Shown in pieces: positions 24,201 to 37,400 of a stretch of 60,000 bases of DNA (positions within the stretch are counted from its first letter, which is position 1; the number at the start of each line of letters is the position of its first letter). The stretch lies in contig NC_079882.1 in assembly GCF_029227915.1 (NCBI RefSeq), positions 21,521,001-21,581,000 of the forward strand, written 5' to 3'. The stretch comes from Hydractinia symbiolongicarpus (Eukaryota; Cnidaria; Hydrozoa; Anthoathecata; Hydractiniidae). Under the pieces are notes generated by a model that saw only the letters and a list, made by a program, of their open reading frames with translations, was not told the origin of the DNA and searched no databases. The position numbers and the translations under genes are program-made.

Positions 24201-27200
24201 GGCTTTTCAAAATACTTTTCCACCATCGCAATTTTTTTTATACTCGACCGTTAGCATGCCTACACGTTGGCTCGTAAATTATGCCAATGAGCGTATCACG
24301 TGACGCTAAATTCCACATGAGTCAGCAAAAAATGGTATGGGGTACAGTTAACTGATGGTAATATTTGAAGCAACGCAGCGGTATGAGATTTTAATCGACG
24401 CGAAAAAGGCGGAGACAGAATTTTTGCGAATAATCATAACTATTTTAATTTCGACCAATAAATTGTTTCCATAACAACATCGGAAAATATCATGAAAAAT
24501 TATTTTATCTTTAACTCATGGTCTTTAACAGAGTCAGGTTATAGTAAACAACAAAACATAAACATGGTGAAAGTAAATTTAAAACTGTTATTTCCTTTAA
24601 CTAAAGAAAGCCATGATTAATATCTTTAAAAGGTTGGTTCGAATATCTTGATGTGACGTCACCGAAAATAAAAGAAAAAACTTGTGCAATTTTAAATTTA
24701 TAAATTATTTTGTTGTAAAACTCGAAAACATAGAGAAAACAGGAAGAAAAATGATATGTTATCGCACCATATCAATATCACAAATCGCACAAACAAAAGC
24801 AACTCCCGAAAAGCAGAAAAGAGCGCTTTGGTTAGCTTAAAACAGAAAAAAGACTGGTAACCAGACTGCCACATGGAGAGCACATGAACAACATAATAAA
24901 CTGCAGGATATATTACGAGAAATGAACAATTAGTCATGAGAACAAACACGCACCAAGAAAAGAAAAAAAAAACGCTAGGATGTTTCACACTGTTATTGTA
25001 AGTTCTACAAAATGAGAAAACACATGTCTTTTATATACACGCAAAACAACCATATAAGAATGGAGATAAGTCAGTAAAAACAGTTAATTAATAAAGTTGA
25101 TAAATTCGTGGTGAGATTGAGAGGAGGGGCAGTCTTTATAAAAAGCTACTAGCCGAGGATCTTTCCATTGAAGATCGAAACACAGATTGAAAGTGAGCTT
25201 ATTTTTCAAATAGGCGGAGAAGTGTTGTATTGTGCTCAGCTAGTTGTAATTATGAGCGCGATTGTTTGAATAAATCTACGAACCAACCGTTATACATTAT
25301 TCATGTGTTTGCTCAATAACAGGATTAAGTTTGTATTGAAGAAAAATTCTTCATGCAATCATCCAACCAAATTAAACGAGACATTTGTTAGCAATAGAGA
25401 TGAAATCGTAAACTCGCTTATTAAAACTTTTCACATACCCCGCAGAGAATCTCACCGGGTCGAAAAAAATGAACAAAAATATTATTCGCTTTTATAGCTG
25501 CAGTACCTCCCCTATCTGGAAAATTTTTTTAAGGGAGGAGAGATGAAAATAATAAAAATCAGCGGAGATAAACAACTGGGTCAAATTTTTCCTAACCGCT
25601 TCGTACCCTTTTCTATCCATGATGATCAAATTTTTATATAAAAAAAAAAGGTTATTCCCATCTTTTCTTACTAACAAGACATATAATAAAAAAATTGAAA
25701 ATTTATCAAGCCAAAGCAGGATTGAAATACAAAGTTGACAAATATTATTAGTCAGTAAAATTAGCTTAGTCACTTGTACTCTTAAAGACTAAATATTATC
25801 AACATTTTGCATTTTTCCACTTAATTTTTTCAAAGCAAAGATTATTTGTGATAAAAATTCTCATTCTACGTAACAATTTCATTTTAAACTGAAAATATCC
25901 AACTTCTGTATCTTCTTTTTTTGAGATGTTTTGCTTCTTAATGCACTAAAAAAAGACAAAAAAGGTCGGAAAAAATGGTTGGTCGGAAAAAATTATTAGT
26001 CACTAACGAAAATTTAGATTACCGATACAGTCATCATTAAGAGGTCATTACTTCACGTAGTTGACTATGAAACGTGATAATCTCTTCATACAAATTATTC
26101 CAAAAAGAATTGCGAAATGTTTCGCGGTTTATCAAATACAGTTTTTTTTGCGTGACGGACTGCAGGTATGGGTAGCGATACCACAACCACATTTTAAAAA
26201 TTTACAGAAATTAAAAATATCTACTTATATTCACTCGAATGCATTCCACTGTTCAAAAGAGAAGTCCCAACTCTTCTACTTTTAAAGCACCATTTTTATA
26301 AGTTGAGCGTCCACCTCTCTTTTCTGTTTAAAGACTTAGGCAGCGCCCGGGCGCTTATTTTAGAAAGGGCGTCTAGAGTAAAATATTTCCTCGTGGCAAA
26401 AGGTTTAACAACTCGATTTGATTCATTCATTTCCCTGAAGAAAAAAAAAAGCTGACCTAGCGAATGAAAAAAATTATAGTGAGTAAGCAGTTGTATACTA
26501 CACAGCATCGGACGGTCGTTGACGAATGGAAGTAAAAGATTGGCATATGCTAAACCATTTGACAAGTTCAGTAAGGGGGGGACGGCCGCGTTTTTTATTA
26601 ACTTTACAACAAACAAATATCAGTGGATTAAAAAATATTTGATGGTTTTAATCTTATTTTTAATGGATTAATTAGCCGAGCTGATTAAAATGTTTAAAAA
26701 CAAATTAAAACGAAGTTTGTCGTTGCAAACCGATTCACAAATAGGCGCTAACTTTTTTTTACATCTTCGGTTTTCATAAGACGCACTTAAAAGTTAATAC
26801 CATCTAAGCTAACATACGACCACGAAACCACATGTTAACATAAGAAATTCTTTTCTTCAGCCTATTAATCGCGCTTTAAAATACAGGCATTGTGTCCCGT
26901 TACCATCATCACAAAGAGCCAGATGATTCTAATTTGTCAACAAGAATTAAACAGCAAACTGATAACGATGTCTATTGGCTCGTTGGAATTTCCGTTTTGA
27001 TTTGTGAGCTATTTAAACTTATTTACTTATCAAAACATAATAGCTGGCGGTAAGCACCTTGTATTCTTTTTTAAATCGTCAAAGCTTGTGACAAATCCCT
27101 TTATATTAAAACAACAACGGTTGTATAAGTCTGAGGTATGGAGTTGAAGCAATACTCACTTCCTGAAATTAAGTACAGGCTAATTATGTTTTGTGGTTAA

Positions 27201-30200
27201 TATTTGTTGTTTGTTTTTATTTTCCTTATTCCTAACATTTTTTTTGCAAAAGACATTATTTTTGCTGACTTCGATATTTTTTTTTAGTATTTCCACTTTT
27301 CACACTAATACGTAATAAATGAGTTATTTCAAGCCACACAGAATCTATTAACGGATTTGAAAAAACGAAGGAAGTCTGACCCCCCAGGAATCACTTAAAA
27401 ATTCAACGACCAAATTTTGACGACCAAAAAAACCTTTCCTTAGCGGACAACCATGGGGACTTTAAAAAATTGTCCTTTATAGAAAGGTGTACGCTACATA
27501 GATGTTCTTCTGAAATTCGTATTTATTGCTTTAATATCTGCTGTGGGTTGGTCCAGTGAATTCACTTTTAAAGTATGTCAATGGGATGATTTTGGAAAAA
27601 CAAGAAGCCTAAAGATAACAATTTTGTTTTAAATCAGCTGTTGTTAGGCTTGTCCGCTATAGAGAGGTCAGTTTTAGGGGGTAACGTAAATTGTGATTTT
27701 GAAAACACGTACGCTATATTAAAGTGTCTGCGATAAACTGTCCATTACACTTATTCCATCCGTTCCTGGGAAAATGGCGTTGTTGAAGGTGTTCGCTTTA
27801 CTTGATGTCCGCTTTAGAAAGGTTTCGAAAATTATTAAAAATACGAATGAATACTATTTTTTTCTCCAACTTGATAAAAGTTTTTTTTCTCCAAAGCATC
27901 TAACGTGGTGTCTTTTTTGTAACTTGTACTGTAACTAGACTCGCTTGTTCAAACGTTTTTTCTGCACTAACGTGCAAAACAAACTTCTATGTTTACGTCA
28001 TCAAAAAGTGTCAGGAAGTTGACTTGATAAATATATAAAAATATACTGTTGGAAAGTTTACAAACATGAGATTAATTTTCACAGTAGCATGAGACGGAAT
28101 CCTACAACCTGTTCACACGGAGAGGGTTGGAACAAAAACACAGTGTTTGTTATCTTCTCCACCAATCAAAATAAAGCATTCGCTCATTCATTGAGGTGAT
28201 TTTCGTGAGCGCAGAGTTGGAAAAAAAATGAAAATGGCTTGCCAATTTACATTTTATTGGTTTCATTCGTTGTATAATTGTATTTTTCTTATAAATTTAT
28301 TCTTGTTTTACCGAATCCGATATGTTACCTGGTGCAGCTATGAGTTAGTCTTCAGAAAGAACACACAGCAACAGAAAGACTCAAACACACTCTTCATTAA
28401 CCATAAGTCTGTTATTCAAGGCTTTTTATAATACAAAAAGTATACACATCATTACCAACCTAGTGCTTTTTTAAATGCATTTAACTCTTCATTAAGCAAA
28501 CAGCGAGTTTTCTTCACTTCTTCACTTCATAGAGGGAGCCCCTAATTTCACACAGAGCTTAATATCTTAAATGGTGAACAGGCTTTCTATTGGGTTTGCA
28601 TCTCTAGTGCAGGTCTATCCATACAGTTAGCTAACAGGGTTTTATAAAATAAAAAATAAGACGGCAACCAAATGTTTGATTTGTTAAAACGTTTTTATTC
28701 CTAAAATTATAAAAGAGAATGTATGGTTTCTTGTTGCTGAACTGGACTACAGAATACCGTGACGACGTTTTCATAAACAAGGAGTCTGAAAACGAAGATA
28801 GTTTTGTCAGGTCTAAGTTTCCCGAAATATTACATGATGTCACAAGTGAACAATTTATTCCAATTGCAAGAAAACACGATTAAAATGCGCATTATTGTTG
28901 TAATCAAGAAAGATGAAAAACATTCCGATCAATCGTTTTTCGTGAAAAATATTTTCTCACAGGTTGTTTTCAAGGAAACATTCGCAGGAAAAATTGGAAT
29001 TTTTCTTCACTGTATGCGGAGGAAGATAACACATCTAGTACAGCATATTTCCACACAATGGCAAGATTAAAGTCAAGTATACTTAGTTCACAAACAAACA
29101 AATTTCTAAAATGCATCCAACTGCTATCAATGTTCTATCTTTTGGATGTTACTCATGTCACCTGCTGCGTGCTGACGTTCTGGCATTCTCGCAGCGTTCA
29201 TCCTTCATGTAGCTCTCACGTGTACAATCATTCACTCGATGACCTCACAGCTGGCAACACTTTTAATAACATACAAAAAAGTTCAAAGATGATGGAACAC
29301 AATAAAACGAAATAATGAAAACAGTTCAGCCAAAACCACACACAATATTTTCGTGTGTTTTACATAAAACATTGGCATATTGAACTCGTTTTTTTTCTGA
29401 CACGAGATGCAAAAAAAAAAATTGCGTTACCAAGGTAGCTAAGAAGGTTGTATGTAGTGTTAAATCCTTCTCAAGAACAAACATGTATAAACAAGATAAC
29501 AGTGGATTTCCTGCGTGCCAGCAGGCGACCAAAGAACTGTATGCTGGCATTATTGCTCAGGTTATTCTTGTATGCTTCTTAGGAAGTCGATTAAGATGAT
29601 AAAAAATCTTATTATGCTAAACGTTAATGCTAAGATCTTTCTCTTTCCGTACACTCAGCCTGGTCTTTATTGAGTGGTATTAAACAATTCTCCGGTCGCT
29701 TGCCAACTGCATAGCAGAATAACCTGTCTGTTGTCAGCTTTTCAGTTAATAGGATTAGCTGTTTAAAATACACCAAAAAGAGACAGCAGGTTATTAACCA
29801 GACGACTTCAGGCGGCTGTGGGAAAATTTACGAAGGAGAAAAAACTGTTAGAATGATCTCTATTGTTGAGAATAAAACGTTCATAATAGCATCGGCAATT
29901 GACACACATGGAAAACAAACAAACAAAATTAACTTTTAACGAACCCGAAATCACGAGAAGGACTTTTAGCAGAACTGTTTTTCTTTTGGAAATATTGGTG
30001 CACGATATCATTAAAACTGCTTGTTTCGAAATCACTTTACATTCACTTCACAAAAAATAATGTAATAATTGATTGACAGTTCTTTTGCTGAAGAGCCTTT
30101 AAAAGAATGTGAAAGAAACATCAGGCTATTTTCACAAAACTACGGACTACAGCCGAAATGTATTACTTTATAGAATTTCTTAATGTTGGCTATTAGAATT

Positions 30201-33200
30201 CTGTTCAACAGCGACCGCACCTACTTTAATCAGCGACCCTGAGGTGGAGAAAAAGAGTTTAAAACTCTCTCTCTCTATAAAAAACAATTATTACCAACTA
30301 GGATGTTTGAGGATGTGATAGTTTATCTTGAAAAACGGAAGAGCTTCCTTTTTTTACATTAATGGAACTAACATTATTCCGAATATTTATACAGGATATC
30401 CACTTTAGTGCTGGGAACATTGTTGTTACTGTGAGTCGCATGTTCTGAATGTACACATCAGGTATACACCGGCCATGCCTACCCAATTTCCCCACATGGC
30501 ATGGGTTGAACCGTAGCTGTGGAAAAGGCACTTGCTAAACATGCCCGCACTTTGTACCGAGCCACGGAAATGTAAGGAATGTTTGAAATATAATATCGTT
30601 GATTTTTTATTGAAAACTTGATACCTTAGTGATATTATTATAACGAAAACATACATTTGCCATAGCGAAGTATCAAGTTAAGGTTGGATAAACATTGTCG
30701 ACTAACTCTCCTCCTTCATAAACACTCCAATAAAATAACAGGATGATTGCCCGCAGGCTTAAGAAGGAAACAAAAAAAACTAGCTGGCTCAAAAAATATA
30801 AAATAATATAATATAAATTAAAGAGAGGGAAATATAATATCCGGATCATATCCTATCCGATGAATAATTAAAAATAGACTTCATTCCTATGTATAGATTA
30901 TGAGGGTATCTAGTCGAGTAGATATGAAAAATAGGCGGGACATTTCGACAGTATTGTAGTAAATGAATGTAAGAAATCAATGCGTAGGAATGTGTGACTA
31001 TATCATGTTGTCAACCCGAGCGCGACTCAATATAACAGCCTTTCCCAAAGTAAAAAAACTTGTTCTCAACATCATAAGAATAGCCTTTCTACGAGGAACA
31101 TAGAAATAACAGAGCAGAATAATGGTTAATTTTGTGCAAGGGTAGGCTTAGAAACGGTCCAAATGTTTAGAAAGGGAGCCAGTAGAAAAACTTTAAAATG
31201 CTACAGTACACGTTCGCATCTTAAACTCACGCGGAATCGTTACAGGAATTTCGGGATTTTTGACATAGCCGAAAAGGAACCTCAAACTGAAATATAAAAT
31301 TTGACGAACAATTTTCGCTATTTTTAGTTTAAAATCACTTTTTTTGGCCAACATATGAATTTAACAGCAAAACCTTGTTCGGCTAGAAATCCTCTATTAA
31401 ATGTAGATTCTGCCTCTCCAATACAAATGATAACATCATAAGATACTATCTGTGTCGAGATAACATCAACAAAAAATGACGACTGACGTCAGACGTCACG
31501 AAGCAAACGTCAAATAACACTGTTACATAAGAAGTAGATTAAAAGTTACGGCATATCAAAGGAGAATTATTCTGGAAGTGTCTATCAAAAAAAGGCGCAC
31601 CTTTGATGAAGCGGCAATTTTCGGTAACTGCATCGGGTTTCCGGTTCCGTCAGGAGCGATAAAAGTAAAGTATGCACTTTGAATGTGTCTGGTTTCACCT
31701 CCAACAGCATAGGCTTCTACACGCACTCCAACTTCCATGCTAAAATGCCAGTAAAACAAAAGCATATTTTATATGGATAATCTGCAAAATATGCGAAAAG
31801 AAAAAAAATATGAGGTGTGACCTCCAGACATCTACAGTAAAAAAATACTAACATTTTTTTAATAAACAAAAAAGGTTCTGCGCACTCTATCGTGCATGTA
31901 GAGAAGAAAAAGTTTCTCTCTCGGACTTTTTAAATGCTCTTTGTGGACCGCAGCTTATTATTGCCCCAAACTTTTGCGTAAGCACGCTAAGCTCCTGTAC
32001 CACCCTCTTACCCCTGCCCACACACACACCCTTGGTATTTCAAATTCATAATTTGGATCTGGTTTAACTTAGTGTCCTTAGTGTACTTAGTATGTCTTGA
32101 TAAAAGGCAAATTCATTGGTCAGAGAGAAAAAGTTCTTTTAAGTACAGCCTACAATGAGTGCCCTCCCACACTTCCACAAAAATATTATGAAAATAACGT
32201 GAACTTTTTTATATATCTCAGAGCATAGTCGAACCATTTTCAACACCTAAGGAGCCAGTAATGAGTTCAATACCCATCTTCAAGTCACACTCCCATCCGC
32301 AAGACACACTGATGAGCCTCAAAGTAGTGTTCCTGCAGGGAAATGTATCCGATGACGAGTCTTCGCATCTAATTTTAACCTGGTAATTGTATAGAATTGA
32401 TTTATTTTTCAGTACACCACAAAATGTCTAAAAATAGTGAAGATGAAGGATCTGGAAATGATGTCATTATACTATAAAATGTGAGGTTCATCAGTGATTA
32501 AAATTATAACTGATCGTTATTTTTACCGAATCTCATTTGTGATATGTAGTGACACAGATTTTCCTCGTGTAGGCTTTTTCAATGAAAGTGCAAGGAAACA
32601 GTAACATTGTCAGTAAAAAATTTGTACCTTTTATCAAATGTATTATTTACGCTAGACTTAATAACAATTCGATCTCCAACTTTTGATGGTGCTCTGAAAA
32701 ATACTTCATCGACAGCAACAAGACGTGGTAGTGAGTGACACATTCTCCTAAAGAATAAAACAAAACAAAAATGACTTGTTGTTAGTGCGAGAGGCGCAGG
32801 ACATCATAATGTAACACCCCCCCCCCCAAACTAACTTTTAGTGTTTGCATTACCTCGCAGAGATCGTTCCTGCCGATTCCATCCAAGCCATTAACTGTAA
32901 TTAAAAGACACTGTAAATTTTATAATTTTGAGGATTTAAACCGACCGACGGCAAAAAAGCATACATAACTGGCAATCACGTTAGAACAGCACTCTAATAC
33001 AGACGATGTAACAATTTCACATTTAAGACGATTTTAGGAAGATGTACAGGCGCGGATTTAGACTAGGTCAACCCTGTCACGCGACCTAGTAAAAAAATGC
33101 CGAGGATCGAAATCGAATTCTGTCGAATTTACCCGGAATGTGAAGATCGAAATATTAAGCCTTGTTTTCTCCTAACGCAAATTGGATCAACCTATTTTGG

Positions 33201-34408
33201 TCTGACCTGTGTTAGCCAGTCTTGGCTCTAGGTTATCCCGTGAGGCTTTCACCGTGAATTAGAATCAACCTATGTGGGCCTGACCTATTTTTAGTCAGAA
33301 AGTTTTGAACAAACCTGTCAAAATAGTTTAGTTTTGGTATAAATATTAGTAGGGCATGCGGAAGATTCTTTCTGTTCTCAACATGGCTTGCGAGAGCTTG
33401 AGAGAGCGTGTGAAGTTAGTTTTCAAAAACGAGGATTTTGATGAGCTACCTCAAATTTACGCTGAATTAATTAAAAAGGTTAAATGTAATTCTGTTTTGC
33501 CATCTACTGACGTGTTGCAAAAGCAACTTACTTTTGGTTTAATCCGAAGAAATTGCTATGCAGAATACTACCTGCCTGCCTACCTATGTGAAATCAAGGA
33601 AGGATAGTTGTGCAATTACGTTGAAGTGAGTTGTTTCTGTTTATCCTTTGTTGTTTCTATAATAGCTATGCGTTTTTGTTACTCTGACCACTAACTATGT
33701 CGTAGTAGCTTTATTGATGTAGCTAGCTGGGAACTGGCTAAATACTATGTTTTTAAATTCATGTATTTTATCAGGTAAGAATTATTTTATATATAAGTGG
33801 AAAAAGTGTGCTAGCTAGCTAGCTATCCCAACTTTTTGGTGCTGATTTGGATCTCTTTTGGATTGGTGCTGACTTTCACTAGTTATCAAGGTAGCAAGCT
33901 ACACAAAATAGTTCTCTGATTAGAGTACCTTTTTTCGCCAGCAACAAAAAACCGTTGTCCTGCTTTGCGAAATGTTTCCATGAGGGGATGAACACTCAAC
34001 TCCTGTTCTTTTGGGAAAACAGGGAATAAAATAACTTATATCAGATAAAAAGATATTTACCACAGGATTTTTTATTTTTTTTTATCTTCTGCAGAAAAGT
34101 TTTCAAAAGTTTATTGTTGCTTGCACCGAACAGTCCGGGGTGAACTGATGTTCAACTTTTTGGATTCGTCACACAAAACAATTATTTTCTTCAGAATGAA
34201 AAACTGAAACTAATCGACTCTCCATAAAGAAATTCAAATTCCAGAATTTGGATAATAAATGATAAAATTTGTTGAATTCAATATTAATCATTTTCCACAA
34301 AATGCATCCTGTGTATATCGTCCACAGGTTTTAAAGTCATGTATCACCTGCTTAATATGTTACTTGTTTAACAAAGATATCGAAAGCAAGCTTGATGAAA
34401 TTTATGCT

Positions 34409-34439
<31 letters not shown>

Positions 34440-37400
34440 TATACCATGTGCATCACATGGCATTGATTTGTATCTTTTTAATAAATTCCCTCTTCAAATC
34501 AAAGAGACAAAGGACACAATAATAAAACAACCTGGTGTTAATTATGGTAAAATTGTATTCATGTTTCTCATTTTGTACTTTCTTCTTTAGATCAGCTGTT
34601 ATCAAACCATGCACCATCAGCATTTTCAAAAAATCTTCAATGAGAGTGAATTTTAAAGGCCTAAAAACTGAAATATTCAAATGCTAATATGTATTTTTTG
34701 CTGAATTAATTGAATAATAATTCATTGAAACTAAATTTGTTCAGAAGTTATTATATTGGAATCGTCATGTTCATATATAACAAGATTTGTATCCTGAAAT
34801 TTCCATAATTTTCCAGATCAGTTTCAAAAATTTCCAGTTGAAGTTTTACTATTACTTTAGAGTACTATATATATAATATGTAAAAAAAATTATTTTATTT
34901 TTTATTTATTAAGTTGTATTTTAACATTGCAGGTTAGTTACAATAATAATTGAGAATTAGTATACTCAATGATTTGTTTACCCCATTCTCCGTTTTCAAG
35001 GTCTACTTCAAATTTTAAAACTTTCCAGACTAAGACGGAAATCTTCGAACCGCAGGGGCTTCTTGTTTTCTATTTGAAGTGTTTATGTGGTGCTGGGGCG
35101 TTTATGAGAATGTTTCGTTTCTGTTATCAAGGCCTAAAACGTCTGCTTACGAGGTTGTTTTTTGTCCTCGTTTAAGACTATTTCAGGGTTCACAAAGCCC
35201 GTTTTAGCGAAAGCTTGCGGGGCTTTGCCCCGAACCCCATTTGGGGGGGGGGGGGGGCTTACAGCGCCAAGATCCACAGCTGTATATTAAAATTTTCTTA
35301 ATAGGTCATGATGCGCAGCATCATGATCTACTAAGAAAATTTCCTAGATCCACCCCTGATGTACACAATTTACACTCAGTTATACTATATTAAGATCTAA
35401 GGGGATTTTAAATGCGACGCCACAAATTATTGCAGTACTGATATAACATTTTCAAGCATTTTACCATTAAACTTTGTAAAACTAACACTAAGGAGATTTG
35501 AGGACAAAGTTTTCAAAAAACCTACTTTTACAGATTTTTGAAACTGCAGAGAATTGGGGGGTTAGAGGAGGCGTGGAAATGTGGAGGATGCCGAATTACA
35601 TTGCATTGCACTGCATTGCATTACATTGAATTATATTGCATTGCATTTCATTGAATTATATTGCATTGGATTACGTTGAATTACATTGGATTGAATTGCA
35701 TTATATTGCATTTAAGTGTATTGCATTACATTGCATTGCATTAAAGTGCATTGCATCGCATTGCATTGCCTTGCATTACATTAAATTACATTGCTTTGCA
35801 TTACATTACATTAAAGTGCATTGCATTGCATTACTTACCTGTCCACCAAAGGTTGTTTGATGATGATTAGCATGTTGTGGCAAAACAATTTCAACACAAG
35901 TACAAGCGGTTGTAGCAGCATCGACACTTTCAGCATCCTCAAAAACATCTTCATCAAACGAAAAACCTATAATATTGATAGCATACCTTATTCACCTGCA
36001 TATTGTCGCTTATATGGGTTTCAATCAAACTTTAAATCACTGACAATAAATAAAAGCATTGCATTGTAAAGAACTACACAATCTATATCATTATTTGTTT
36101 TTAGTAGACATAAGATATGGACATATTTGGACCAGTCTTATACAATCAACCGCTTTTTTTACTGACAAGGATTCTACTTTATTACTTTGTATATACAATC
36201 AAAGTAAAGAAATATTTTTTTAAAATTGTTGTTTCATGTGCACTATATGTTTCATGTGCACTTCATGTGCACTACCAAAGATAGATTCAACAGTGGGCAT
36301 AACTGAAGCAGATGTAAGAGAATTATATCTCCAACTCCAAGTTGAACATTGTAAAAGCTGACATATTTATTATCTAATAAACTGATTCCACAAACGTTGA
36401 GCAATAGTGTTGAATGTGTGTTGCCCATGACAATTGCTTGCAAATATGGCTCATCTCGTTTTCACGTATTGTGAACTCAGAGGTAATACTATAACTTTTA
36501 TAAATAATTTACTCTTCTATTTGGGATTTCGTATTTCGCATATTGCATATGTATTATTACCTCCATCATCAAAAGATTCATCCAGTCGTTTAAGAGATGC
36601 TCTGTACTCCAATCTGAAATTCAACAAGAATAGACAACACCAAGGTACTTTAAACTTTATGTTTAAAAGCACACACACACACACCTCATTTTCTTTCTTT
36701 CATTTGCCAATCTAAACTGTGTCTTCTCTTTTTTACTCTCTGGTAAAACTGGTTTAACAAGTTGCTATTAAAAATAAAGCAAAGTCTGCTACAAGCTTTT
36801 AAGTAATATTTTTTGTTTACAAGTTGGAAGGAACTACAAATAAAAGCGATAAAACATTTTAAAACAAAAACCCACCTTTTTGCCATTTTCATCTGGTTGC
36901 GTCACAAAAGTGAAGAACGCCTAACAGAGTGCGTACAGGATAAAAACAATAATATTTCATTGGTACATGCGGAAAACTCTATTCATAATCTTTTTTAATT
37001 TTAACTACGAACATTTTGAACAATAAACATAAGCAAACACAAAAACATTTTTAACTGGTATGTGTAGTATTTGCATGATTGTTGGTTACAGTTCTCACTG
37101 GATCTGCCCTCACAGTTCTCATTGGATCTACTCTTACAACTCCCACTGGATTAAAATATTATGCAGGATATAAAACATATATAGACATATATAACAAACA
37201 CCAATAATAAAATTATAAGCAGCCACTTAAAATTGTTTTGTATATCAAATTGATGATTCAAGTGACTCTTGAAGAAAAATCTATTCTAAGAAAAAAGGTT
37301 TGCTAGTCGGTAGCCTGTGGAAATATCCACGGGTTTGCCCGTTCTTTTTATATCGCATTGCATTTGTCTCGCTACTTGCGGTACCATTTTGCGTGACAGA

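Larger units (their letters stand above)
23120..31600. other. Right part of the 16-kb ACOT intron
   Basis: Contains one plausible plus-strand exon (26887-27049), a repeat block with TGTCCGCTnTAGAnAGGT words (27440-27840), and otherwise AT-rich sequence. The missing short ACOT exon is expected on the minus strand somewhere between 15162 and 31600; I scanned for it and did not find a convincing match. Confidence 0.4.

Noticed and set aside
35636-35860. Plus-strand frame of His-Cys-Ile-Ala repeats
   Set aside because: Translation of the ATTGC pentanucleotide satellite.
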